64,000 bases of DNA from a virus: the IMG/VR virus record IMGVR_UViG_3300017743_000004, positions 1-64,000 of that record. One strand, written 5' to 3'. Under the pieces are notes generated by a model. The model was not told the DNA's origin. It searched no databases and worked only from the letters and a program-made list of their open reading frames with translations. Shown in pieces: positions 18,886-26,146 of the stretch. Made by a program: the position numbers and the translations under genes. The stretch's first letter is position 1, and each line of letters opens with the position of its first letter.

Positions 18886-19361
18886 CAAGAGAAGAACTCC
18901 GGGATAGAATTAGAACTATAGTAAAGTCTATTTATCAAGATAGAACTGACCTTGATATGCCCAAAGCAGAGTATGATGAAATCACAAAATTTCCTCAACT
19001 CAAACAGGCCCTCACAGATCTACTTACCCCAGAGTTCGATATGTTTATAGATACTATAGATTATGTAGCACCTAAACCTACTACTTTCCGTATTAATTTA
19101 AAAAACGGAGAAAATTTTATGCTAGTATATGATCCTCGTTCATTTGTAGCTAAAATTGAAGGTAAAAAATATTATATTTTAAATTTAAATGAGCTTGAGT
19201 TAGCATGTATAGCATTAGCTCGTTTATTATCATATGGAGAGTCTTTATCTCCGGAAGAGGCCGAAGCAGCAGAAACAGCAGCCGCGGAAACTACAGCCGA
19301 TGAATTTGATACAGAGGAGCCTGCTGAAGAACCTGCTGAAGAAACTCCTGAAGAATTATAA
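18882..19361 (+). CDS. Hypothetical protein with acidic Ala/Glu-rich tail
   Basis: This is a 159-aa protein with a folded alpha/beta N-terminal part of about 115 residues (TFRINLKNGENFMLVYDPRSF, then EGKKYYILNLNELELACIALA). A low-complexity tail of Glu/Ala/Thr/Pro follows, repeating EEPAEE. There is no recognised family. The TAATG junction couples it to the next gene. The acidic tail could mimic DNA or interact with basic packaged proteins. Confidence 0.5.
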   Translation: MTREELRDRIRTIVKSIYQDRTDLDMPKAEYDEITKFPQLKQALTDLLTPEFDMFIDTIDYVAPKPTTFRINLKNGENFMLVYDPRSFVAKIEGKKYYILNLNELELACIALARLLSYGESLSPEEAEAAETAAAETTADEFDTEEPAEEPAEETPEEL

Positions 19362-19843
19362 TGAAAAATTTTGACCTAAAAGAATATTTAAAAGACACTA
19401 AAAAGTGTCCTACTCCTACTCAGGATGTAGCCTTAAATACAGCTAATAGAGATAGAGCAATTCAAGCTGACTTTATTAGATATGGTCCTTTAAATGTAGA
19501 AAAACCTGGTGATTATTGGGAAATAACTGCTAAAAAATGGAATACTACAGTTGAAGCCGCTAAAGCCTCAAGATGTGCTAATTGTGTAGCATTCGATGTT
19601 TCACCTAGAATGATTGATAAATGCATACCTGCGATAGCTTCTGAACCTGTTGAAGATAAAGATGGGATTTTAGGTTATTGTTGGATGCACCAATTTAAAT
19701 GTCATTCAGCAAGATCATGTAATACTTGGGCTGCAGGTGGGCCTATCAGTAAAAATGACGTATCTTACGATTGGCAAAAAAGAAATTTAAAAGCAGCTCT
19801 AGACCCAGAACCCATAGATCCTGATATGTACAAAGACGATTAA
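19361..19843 (+). CDS. Cys-rich protein, HiPIP-like iron-sulfur or zinc candidate
   Basis: The protein is 160 aa with MKNFDLKEYL at the N-terminus, the same start as other leader-bearing genes here. It has Cys72-x2-Cys75 (RCANCVAFD), Cys88, and Cys107, Cys114, Cys120 in GYCWMHQFKCHSARSC. The CxxC-x12-C-x18-GYC spacing recalls high-potential iron-sulfur proteins, but zinc binding is also possible. No other electron-transfer gene is adjacent except the FAD oxidoreductase 3 kb away. Confidence 0.5.
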   Translation: MKNFDLKEYLKDTKKCPTPTQDVALNTANRDRAIQADFIRYGPLNVEKPGDYWEITAKKWNTTVEAAKASRCANCVAFDVSPRMIDKCIPAIASEPVEDKDGILGYCWMHQFKCHSARSCNTWAAGGPISKNDVSYDWQKRNLKAALDPEPIDPDMYKDD

Positions 19844-21085
19844 ATGGACGCATTAGAAAAATTTTTAAATAGTGTAGCTTATAAATTTGATAAAGGGTAT
19901 CCTGATGTAAATAATGCACAGGATATTTCTCTTTTAGAAGAATTAATCAGCAAAACATTAGGTGAATCCTTCAGTTTTGATATCTTGAAAGAAGAATTAT
20001 TTATTTTTGAAGCTACAGATAGAGAAATCTCATCGAATACTAAAAAAGCAGTAGCTGATATTATCCAAAACGCAGATTCATCTTTTGGGTTTAAAGCTCA
20101 ATCCAACGCAAATCGTTTAGGTAATCCTAACAAAGTAGATCCTGAAAAAGTCCAACAGGTATTTAAAGATACTATTGGTGTTGAAGGAGAAATTAAAATT
20201 TATAATCCACGTTCAGGACCTAACCCCTCAGGTAAATTCGATATGTATGAATTTGATTCTGAAAAATACGGTCCTGTTAGAATTGTTTTAAGTGGTGGAG
20301 GTAACGCTGGTGAAAAATACGAGAAAGAATTCGTAGCTAAATCTAAAGCAACAGCAGGAGATTCTAAAGAAAACCTTCCAACAGACCTTAAAACATTATA
20401 TTCTTCCTTAGGTATTGATAATACTAAACTAACCCCAGACGATATCGAGTTTGCGGGTGCTACAGACACAAAAAGATCACTATCACTAGAAGGTCCCAAA
20501 GATATTGGTAAAATCATTTCGGACATGACCATTAAATATAATGGTAAAGAATATTATATCTCATTAAAAAATAAAGCAGGTTCAGGTATCTACTCAGGTA
20601 AAAATATACCTTTCATCTATGATAAAGATGGTATTGTAGTATATGATGCTTCTAAAAAAGGAAGTGCTCCTGGTATTGATTTATTGTTTGACATTTTTAA
20701 TATAGATGAAGAAAAGTTAGCCCAAGGTTTAAATAATTTTAAAAATCAAGAAGGTGAGGTTGATAGTTTTTCTCCAGTAGATATTGATAAAGATAAATTT
20801 AAAAACTTACTTGCTTCATCTTTAGGATATGGTTATTATTATGTTAGAGAAAAAGGAAAAGGTGATGTAAAAGTTATTCCTTTGCTTACAGCTGAAGACG
20901 CTATGGATGCTGTTGGTACTATTAAGAATACTCAAGTTAAATATCCTGGTCCTAATACAAAACAATTAACTATAAAAATTGATACTGATAGTCCTACATT
21001 TGGATCATCACAATATCAAGTAGCAGTTAGGAATACCCAAGGTAAATTTTTACCATTATCATTAAGAATTTCAAAAGTTAAATAA
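19844..21085 (+). CDS. Hypothetical 413-aa protein in the internal-protein cluster
   Basis: I do not recognise a family. The first 56 residues are helical and end in LFIFE before Ala, a good (L/I)xE processing site. The remainder is alpha/beta with recurring strands (GPVRIVLSGGGNAGEKYEKEF, KYNGKEYYISLKNKAGSGIY). The conserved-looking ISLKNKAG and SGGGN segments could form a nuclease or binding fold of the PD-(D/E)XK type (E/D upstream, xLK core), but the evidence is weak. Confidence 0.5.
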   Translation: MDALEKFLNSVAYKFDKGYPDVNNAQDISLLEELISKTLGESFSFDILKEELFIFEATDREISSNTKKAVADIIQNADSSFGFKAQSNANRLGNPNKVDPEKVQQVFKDTIGVEGEIKIYNPRSGPNPSGKFDMYEFDSEKYGPVRIVLSGGGNAGEKYEKEFVAKSKATAGDSKENLPTDLKTLYSSLGIDNTKLTPDDIEFAGATDTKRSLSLEGPKDIGKIISDMTIKYNGKEYYISLKNKAGSGIYSGKNIPFIYDKDGIVVYDASKKGSAPGIDLLFDIFNIDEEKLAQGLNNFKNQEGEVDSFSPVDIDKDKFKNLLASSLGYGYYYVREKGKGDVKVIPLLTAEDAMDAVGTIKNTQVKYPGPNTKQLTIKIDTDSPTFGSSQYQVAVRNTQGKFLPLSLRISKVK

Positions 21086-21087
21086 CT

Positions 21088-21879
21088 ATGTGCGACTGTG
21101 GATGTAATACTTGCGACAATACTAAAATCTCGTTAAACGAGAGCTTAGTCCCTAAACAATTAGCCCCACAGATCCTATCCGAGGGCTTAAACTACCATTT
21201 AGAAAACAATATTCCATTATACGAGAATATCTACCAGTATGGTTCAGAAAAGTATTTTACTTTACTAAACGAGGCTAGAAAATTATACACTAGAGGAATG
21301 TTAGATTTAAATGAAGATGATGAAGATTTAATTAGAACTAACATTGGTGCTTTTGGAATATGCGAAGGTAAAAGAGTTCCTTTAGATTTTCCCATGTTGA
21401 ACGAGGATTTAGACGAACAAAAAGAGTATACTAAAGGTGATTTTGAACAAATGGCTTCAAGGGAATTTAAACCCGGAGAAGCTACTAATTCAGATATAGT
21501 AGCCCTTGCTAGAAAAGCATTTTTGGATTATAAGTTTGGGAGAGGATTTAAACAATATTTCCCTAAAACTTTTTTAGACGAAGCTAAAAAGAAAAAGAAA
21601 AAAGACCCTCCAATTGGAAAACCAATGCGTTCCTCCTCAGGAGGTAAAGCATATAAAGTATATGTTAAAGATCCTAAAACTGGAAATATCAAAACAATAC
21701 GTTTCGGTTCAGGTGGATTAAAAGCTAAAATTAATGACCCAAAGGCAAGAGCAGCGTTTTCAAAACGTCATAATTGCCCACAAAAGAAAGATAGAACTAA
21801 GGCCTCATATTGGTCTTGTAGACTACCACGTTATGCAAAATTACTCGGACTTAAATCAAGCTTCAGTGGATTCTGGTAA
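21088..21879 (+). CDS. Hypothetical protein with conserved basic Cys C-terminal domain
   Basis: This 263-aa protein opens with a Cys cluster, MCDCGCNTCDNTK, then ISLNE, ILSE and TLLNE, three consecutive (L/I)xE sites within about 75 residues. The C-terminal 90 residues (KPMRSSSGGKAYKVYVKDP, FGSGGLKAKIND, FSKRHNCPQKKDRTKASYW, CRLPRYAKLLGL) are a basic two-Cys domain found widely, unnamed, in T4-like phages. Multiple processing sites suggest it is cut to small peptides in the prohead. That is inference. Confidence 0.55.
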   Translation: MCDCGCNTCDNTKISLNESLVPKQLAPQILSEGLNYHLENNIPLYENIYQYGSEKYFTLLNEARKLYTRGMLDLNEDDEDLIRTNIGAFGICEGKRVPLDFPMLNEDLDEQKEYTKGDFEQMASREFKPGEATNSDIVALARKAFLDYKFGRGFKQYFPKTFLDEAKKKKKKDPPIGKPMRSSSGGKAYKVYVKDPKTGNIKTIRFGSGGLKAKINDPKARAAFSKRHNCPQKKDRTKASYWSCRLPRYAKLLGLKSSFSGFW

Positions 21880-22141
21880 ACTACCATTCACTCAAGAAAA
21901 ACAAGGTAAATATATTATTCGTGAATTCTCTCACCTAGAAGACGATTCAGCTTTCAAGTGGCATAGAGATGAACAGAATAGAAGAGTTACAGTGTTGGAG
22001 GGTGAAGGGTGGAAGTTTCAATTTGATGAAAAACTCCCCATTCATTTATCCCCAGGTACTAGAATTGATATTCCTAAATTAATAGTTCATAGGATTATTA
22101 AAGGAAAAACTGATTTGAAAATTAGAATTTTAGAATATTAA
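21833..22141 (+). CDS. Cupin-like small protein
   Basis: The ATG at 21833 gives about 102 aa. The frame is open from 21734, but that start lies deep in the previous gene. The sequence (FKWHRDEQNRRVTVLEGEG, then LHIxLSPGTRIDIPKLIVHRI-type pattern) matches the two strands of a small cupin or quercetin-dioxygenase-like barrel, with His residues at both conserved sites. The overlap with the upstream gene is 47 nt. A metal-dependent enzyme or sugar/metabolite binding are options. Confidence 0.55.
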   Translation: MQNYSDLNQASVDSGKLPFTQEKQGKYIIREFSHLEDDSAFKWHRDEQNRRVTVLEGEGWKFQFDEKLPIHLSPGTRIDIPKLIVHRIIKGKTDLKIRILEY

Positions 22142-22144
22142 CCA

Positions 22145-22152
22145 TATTTATA
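22145..22152 (+). promoter_or_regulatory. Late-promoter-like octamer (TATTTATA)
   Basis: A full-consensus TATTTATA-AACAAAAT copy, 12 nt before ATG 22165. Confidence 0.55.
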
Positions 22153-22164
22153 AACAAAATTAAA

Positions 22165-22596
22165 ATGGGCAACTTTAATTTAAAAAAATATTTAGCTGAA
22201 GGTAGATTACTTAACGAATACGCCCCAAACATCAGTCTTTATGATGAAGACAATAGAATTTCCGCTGCTATAACCAGGTTTGTTAAAAAGGCTATGGATG
22301 ATGAGAAAACGGGAGATCAGATAATGGATATTATAATCACAAGAGCAAAGGACGGTATTGAAAAATGGCAGAGATCAAAAAAAGATACTGGAAAAGGTAG
22401 AGTAAACGAAGGTATCTTTGGTACTTCTTATGAAGAGAAGTTAAACAAGGCTATAGATAGGTTTGTTCAAAAAAGAATGGACTATGGGGGAGTTGGTGTA
22501 TTAGATACAATACAGAATATCTTAAGAAATATAGCAAAGGATGAAATCAGACGATATGATCGCATCAAACGAGGTCTATACGTTGCTAAAAAATAA
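22165..22596 (+). CDS. Hypothetical protein with capsid-targeting-like leader
   Basis: The protein is 143 aa. MGNFNLKKYLAEGRLLNE is followed by Tyr, a clear copy of the shared leader. The mature part shows an internal repeat: ISAAITRFVKKAMDDEKTGDQ and LNKAIDRFVQKRMDYGGVG are two similar helical units, each followed by a D-x-I-x-x-I-L/I helix. It is positively charged overall. It is followed by the structured non-coding region and a terminator, so it closes this operon. Confidence 0.5.
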   Translation: MGNFNLKKYLAEGRLLNEYAPNISLYDEDNRISAAITRFVKKAMDDEKTGDQIMDIIITRAKDGIEKWQRSKKDTGKGRVNEGIFGTSYEEKLNKAIDRFVQKRMDYGGVGVLDTIQNILRNIAKDEIRRYDRIKRGLYVAKK

Positions 22597-22601
22597 AACA
22601 C

Positions 22602-22646
22602 TATAAACACCTAGATTCATAGCCTAGGGGCTCGAAAGAGTTTATA
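22602..22646 (+). other. Possible compact three-way RNA junction
   Basis: A 6-7 bp closing helix (22602-22608 with 22640-22646) encloses a hairpin with stem CCTAG/CTAGG (22610-22614 with 22624-22628) and a second hairpin CTC-GAAA-GAG (22631-22640) with a GNRA tetraloop. It lies between the stop of the 143-aa gene and an intrinsic terminator. It may be a 3' stabilising structure or a small RNA. No known riboswitch or ribozyme core was recognised. Confidence 0.35.
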
Positions 22647-22659
22647 AAATATGACAGCT

Positions 22660-22695
22660 GTGGCGTCACCAAAACTTGGAGACGTCACTTTTTTT
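22660..22695 (+). terminator. Intrinsic terminator
   Basis: GTGGCGTC (22660-22667) pairs with GACGTCAC (22681-22688) with one G-U pair and is followed by T7. It separates the packaged-protein operon from the FAD oxidoreductase cassette. Confidence 0.75.
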
Positions 22696-22702
22696 ATGTA
22701 TA
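22695..22702 (+). promoter_or_regulatory. TATGTATA promoter-like element
   Basis: TATGTATA, continuing as TTCA, sits just after the terminator and 25 nt before ATG 22728. Related copies occur at 36995 and 63288. A partial match (GTATATTCA, 24103-24111) precedes the 24128 gene. It may be a non-late promoter class. Confidence 0.35.
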
Positions 22703-22727
22703 TTCAATCAGTAAACTTTAAAATTAA

Positions 22728-24092
22728 ATGGCAGAAAAACTAGTAATCGTAGGAGCAGGTGTAGCAGGTGTAAACGCAGCTACCAAACTCGTAGACAATG
22801 GCTATCCCGGTGAAAACATCACCATCATTGATATGGGAAAATCCCCATATGAAAGAAAACCCGAAGAAGTAATGACAGGCTTCCTTGGAGCAGGTGGTTG
22901 GAGCGATGGTAAACTTACTTACCATACAGCAATCGGAGGTCATATGTCTAAGTATTGTGGAGAGGATAAGGCAATGGAATTGTTTGATGAGGTAATCAAC
23001 AACTTTAAACGTTTCCACCCTAAACCAGAGGAAGTACAATGTTCAGACCCTCAAGCAGAACCAGATTTTATTAAACCATATTTTGGTTTACGTTTATTCC
23101 CTGTGTGGCACGTTGGTACAGATTATCTACATGAGATTGGTAAAAATTGGTATGATTATCTAGTTGATAAAGGTGTTAAATTCGAATGGGAGACTAAAGT
23201 AACTGCAATTGATTTTGAAGATCAAATTGTATCTATAGGAACCGTAGATGAAATTGAATATGATCGCCTAATGTTTGCCGTCGGTAAATCAGGTATCGAT
23301 TTTGGTAAACAACTAGCGGACGATTATTCATTCCCTACTGAACCTAAACCAGTTCAAATAGGAGTACGATTTGAAGCCCCACAAAAACACTTTCAAAAAC
23401 TAATCGATATTTCATACGATTTTAAATTGTATCGTAAATTCGAAGATAAAGGAGTTTCCCTTCGTTCATTCTGTACAAACAACAATGCTGCTTATGTTGC
23501 CCTTGAAGAAACATATGGGGATTATTCGTACAACGGACATGCTAAAAAAGGAGAAGATTACAGAAACGATATGACCAATTTTGGTATCTTGATGGAAATT
23601 AATGGTATTGAAGAACCATTCAAATGGTCAAGAGAGCTAGTTTCTAAAGTACAAAAACATTCTGTAGTTCCTGGTGAAGGGTATGGTGGAAACAAAGCTC
23701 AAGGACGTCACCAAGCCAAATACAAAGCAGGTCTGTATTATACCCCTGATAGTGAAAAATGGAAATCTAAAACCTCAGAAGGGGATTGGGTTAAAGCACA
23801 TTATATTAATGAAAATGGTTTACAACAAGTTAAAGATCATTTCCAAGGTTACTATTCATACATTGATGATTTTATCGAGGATATGAAAAAAGTATTCCCT
23901 ACACTTGGGGATGATTGGGGCGTTTATATTCCCGAGGTAAAATATCTCTCCCCAGAACCACTTGTAGACTATAGCAACCTAGCACTTGAACAATTTGACA
24001 ATGTGCACTTCGTAGGAGATGCTCTATCTGCTCGTGGTATTACAGTTTCCGGAGCACAAGGAATTTATGTTGCGGAAGGGTTGTTATCCTGA
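22728..24092 (+). CDS. FAD-dependent oxidoreductase
   Basis: The protein is 454 aa. The Rossmann dinucleotide motif VIVGAGVAGVNAA is at residues 6-18, and a second FAD motif VHFVGDALSARGITVSGAQ sits at the C-terminus, followed by GIYVAEGL. The central part has several His/Tyr/Trp-rich loops and no Cys pair typical of disulfide reductases. It resembles bacterial NAD(P)/FAD-dependent dehydrogenases of unassigned substrate. It is isolated by an upstream terminator and promoter-like element, and its codons look more C-ending than those of its neighbours, which suggests acquisition from a bacterium. It is unusual for a phage. Confidence 0.7.
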   Translation: MAEKLVIVGAGVAGVNAATKLVDNGYPGENITIIDMGKSPYERKPEEVMTGFLGAGGWSDGKLTYHTAIGGHMSKYCGEDKAMELFDEVINNFKRFHPKPEEVQCSDPQAEPDFIKPYFGLRLFPVWHVGTDYLHEIGKNWYDYLVDKGVKFEWETKVTAIDFEDQIVSIGTVDEIEYDRLMFAVGKSGIDFGKQLADDYSFPTEPKPVQIGVRFEAPQKHFQKLIDISYDFKLYRKFEDKGVSLRSFCTNNNAAYVALEETYGDYSYNGHAKKGEDYRNDMTNFGILMEINGIEEPFKWSRELVSKVQKHSVVPGEGYGGNKAQGRHQAKYKAGLYYTPDSEKWKSKTSEGDWVKAHYINENGLQQVKDHFQGYYSYIDDFIEDMKKVFPTLGDDWGVYIPEVKYLSPEPLVDYSNLALEQFDNVHFVGDALSARGITVSGAQGIYVAEGLLS

Positions 24093-24102
24093 GGAATTTT
24101 TC

Positions 24103-24111
24103 GTATATTCA
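24103..24111 (+). promoter_or_regulatory. GTATATTCA promoter-like element
   Basis: GTATATTCA is preceded by TTTTTC, 16 nt before ATG 24128. The same nonamer occurs at 22698-22706 before the FAD gene, so the two probably share a regulatory class. Confidence 0.3.
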
Positions 24112-24127
24112 CATAAAATAAAATCAA

Positions 24128-24421
24128 ATGGCTAAAAGGCAAAAAGCTTACGAATACAAAACAATTAATTCAAGAGGTGCTCATATGTCCTTGTTTAGAG
24201 AATTGGGTAGTGAAAGTTGGAAGCTCCATTCATGGGATGGTCCTGCAGTTAAAATCCATGATAGGGATCATATTGACTCAACATTCTCAAAAAATGAATA
24301 CCATTTGTATGGACGTTTTTTGGAAAAGGAACAATGGCAAGAACGTAAATCACAACGTGAAGGTATTCCATTCTACAAGAATCCATCTATGAAACATCTA
24401 ATCTCTGATTACAGAAACTAA
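24128..24421 (+). CDS. Small protein with one DGPA-type repeat
   Basis: This 97-aa protein contains HSWDGPAVKIHDRDH followed by YHLYGRFLEKEQW. This matches a single unit of the H-x-x-DGPA ... Y-x-x-G-x-L-x-x-E-x-W repeat found in some phage and eukaryotic giant-virus proteins. The rest is charged. It abuts the kinase gene (TAATG). The function is unknown, and the same upstream element as the FAD gene suggests joint expression. Confidence 0.5.
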   Translation: MAKRQKAYEYKTINSRGAHMSLFRELGSESWKLHSWDGPAVKIHDRDHIDSTFSKNEYHLYGRFLEKEQWQERKSQREGIPFYKNPSMKHLISDYRN

Positions 24422-24957
24422 TGAGGATAGGATTAACAGGTACAATGTCCGTTGGAAAAACAACTCTGGTGAATCAACTTATTGGTTTGCCGGAGTTGGA
24501 CGGCTATATCAAACGTACAGAGCGTTCTAAGTATTTGATGGAAATGGGAATTCCATTGAACACAGATTCGACATTAAAAGGTCAAACTGTATTTTTAGCA
24601 GAACGTGCTAGCGAGCTAATGCAAGATAAAATTCTTACAGATAGAACTGTAATTGATGTAATGGCGTTTGCATTTTTATCTCAATCAATGACAAACAAGG
24701 AGAAAAAACATTTCCTTAAACTAGCATCTAAACTCATCCCAGAATATGATGTTATTGTATATTTGTCTCCAAACGGAATTCCTATTGAAGATAATTCTGT
24801 AAGAGAAACAAATCCATTCTATAGAAATCAAGTTGACTCTGTTATCAGATCATTTCTTCAAGAACATAGAAGCAAAATTAACTCACTTGTAAAATTAGAG
24901 AATCCTAATAATAGACTATTAGAATTTAAAGAGAGGATAGTTTGGGAGAGAATGTGA
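24421..24957 (+). CDS. P-loop kinase, NadR/AAA_28-like
   Basis: The protein is 178 aa with Walker A GTMSVGKTTL at about residues 6-15. A DRTVIDVMAFA block follows (the DRS/DRT motif of nucleoside and ribosylnicotinamide kinases), then YDVIVYLSP and a lid-like region with RETNPFYRNQVD. This architecture fits the AAA_28 group that includes the kinase part of NadR. Deoxynucleoside, nicotinamide riboside or another small molecule are possible substrates. The neighbouring genes give no direct choice, but NAD-linked domains occur elsewhere in the window. Confidence 0.65.
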   Translation: MRIGLTGTMSVGKTTLVNQLIGLPELDGYIKRTERSKYLMEMGIPLNTDSTLKGQTVFLAERASELMQDKILTDRTVIDVMAFAFLSQSMTNKEKKHFLKLASKLIPEYDVIVYLSPNGIPIEDNSVRETNPFYRNQVDSVIRSFLQEHRSKINSLVKLENPNNRLLEFKERIVWERM

Positions 24958-24965
24958 TATTTATA
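24958..24965 (+). promoter_or_regulatory. Late-promoter-like octamer (TATTTATA)
   Basis: TATTTATA is followed by ATCAAAA, 17 nt before ATG 24983. It restarts the late/internal-protein set after the metabolic cassette. Confidence 0.5.
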
Positions 24966-24982
24966 ATCAAAACCTTTATCTA

Positions 24983-25303
24983 ATGAAAATATCTGAACTT
25001 AGAAAACTTATCAAAGAAGAAATTCTTAAAGAAATGGCTGTTAATGAAATGGCTAAAATTCAAGGTGAATTAAAAACCGCAATTGAAAAAGTCATTGACG
25101 GAAATGAAGATCTTACTGGATTGGAACTTAAAAAGAAAATCAGAGGAAACGAAAAAGTAAAAGATATTCTTGATAAGAATGATGAAGATCTTTTTGATAA
25201 TCAACTTAATAGATTTATTAAAGAAAAAAAGGGCGAATTAGAGCTTAAAAAGAGAGGTAGAAAGAAAGGAGGTAAAAATAAGCCGAAGGATGAAAAAAAG
25301 TGA
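24983..25303 (+). CDS. Small basic protein with capsid-targeting-like leader
   Basis: The protein is 106 aa. The leader MKISELRKLIKEEILKE is followed by Met, with two (L/I)-K-E sites. The rest is helical, with a strongly basic tail (KKRGRKKGGKNKPKDEKK) suited to binding packaged DNA. It overlaps the next gene by 14 nt. Confidence 0.5.
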   Translation: MKISELRKLIKEEILKEMAVNEMAKIQGELKTAIEKVIDGNEDLTGLELKKKIRGNEKVKDILDKNDEDLFDNQLNRFIKEKKGELELKKRGRKKGGKNKPKDEKK

Positions 25304-25602
25304 TTTAAAATCCTATATTAGGGAAAATATCATCGAAATTCTTTCTGAGGAAGAAGAGGAAACAGAAGGTACAATTAAAGCTAAAGCTGACGCTTACAGA
25401 GATTTAGCGAATGCTAAAAAAGAAGCAGGTATTGAGGAAGAGGTGTCTCCTACTATTCGTCAAAAAAAAGGAGACCCAACGCCTCCTAAACGCTGCTTTA
25501 AAAAAGTATAAAAAAGCTGAGTCTGAAGAAGACAAGGAAAAGTTTTTAAAGAGAATAAAACGATACACCACTATCCAAAATGAGTTGGAAAGAATCAAAT
25601 AG
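25290..25602 (+). CDS. Small leader-bearing protein interrupted by a frame change at an A8 run
   Basis: The start frame gives MKKSDLKSYIRENIIEILSE plus an acidic helix and stops at 25511 after an out-of-character tail (GDPTPPKRCFKKV). Removing one A from the A8 run at 25462-25469 joins it to an open frame encoding KKETQRLLNAALKKYKKAE and ending at 25602, which gives one continuous helical protein of about 104 aa. The cause could be a sequencing or assembly indel, transcriptional slippage, or a real mutation. The leader resembles those of the packaged proteins. Confidence 0.5.
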
Positions 25603-26146
25603 AATAATTGTTTTTCTATTAGGTGTAGCAGGTGGGTTTTTTTTAGTAGATAAATGTAGCGCACCCACTGTTATAACTAATACAGAGATTGAATATAAGT
25701 GGGATACCATACAAACAGAGGTATCCCATTATGTTCCTAAACCTGTCCCTTATCCTGTTGAGGTAGTAAGATGGGATACATTTAAAACTTCTATAGATAC
25801 TGCCTTTATTTTAAAGGATTATTTCTCTAAAATATTTTATAGAGATTCTATAGTTCAAGATTCTGTCTCTATCATTATCGAGGACACTGTCACTCGAAAC
25901 CGAATTGTATCTCGTTACCTAAATTATACCCTAAGGTACCCAACTAAAATTGTTACAAACGAAGTATATGTTCCTAAAAACGAGTACTTTTATGGAGCAC
26001 AACTTGTATCAGGGAGGGAAGGATTTGCGTATATAGGCCCTGAACTTAGTTTAAAAACAAAAACAAATAATTTATATCAATTTGGGATAGGAATAAATAA
26101 CCAATTAGCTCCTGTTATATCCCTTTCTATTAACTGGAAGTTTTAA
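25580..26146 (+). CDS. Membrane-anchored envelope protein, possible unimolecular spanin
   Basis: The protein is 188 aa. An N-terminal hydrophobic helix (IIVFLLGVAGGFFLV) is followed by Cys. A long periplasmic-type region rich in strands follows (YVPKPVPYPVEVVRWDT, IVSRYLNYTLRYPTKI). The C-terminus ends in alternating hydrophobic strands and a final Phe (LAPVISLSINWKF), as in Bacteroidetes outer-membrane proteins. Its position next to the terminase and its topology would fit a u-spanin linking inner and outer membranes in lysis. No lysis gene is certain nearby, so this is a hypothesis. Confidence 0.45.
   Translation: MSWKESNRIIVFLLGVAGGFFLVDKCSAPTVITNTEIEYKWDTIQTEVSHYVPKPVPYPVEVVRWDTFKTSIDTAFILKDYFSKIFYRDSIVQDSVSIIIEDTVTRNRIVSRYLNYTLRYPTKIVTNEVYVPKNEYFYGAQLVSGREGFAYIGPELSLKTKTNNLYQFGIGINNQLAPVISLSINWKF

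Noticed and set aside
21734-21832. Earlier start for the cupin-like gene
   Set aside because: The extra 33 residues are the out-of-frame copy of the conserved basic domain of the upstream gene, so ATG 21833 is preferred.
22602-22695. Hammerhead or known riboswitch
   Set aside because: No CUGAUGA core or other known aptamer signature was present.
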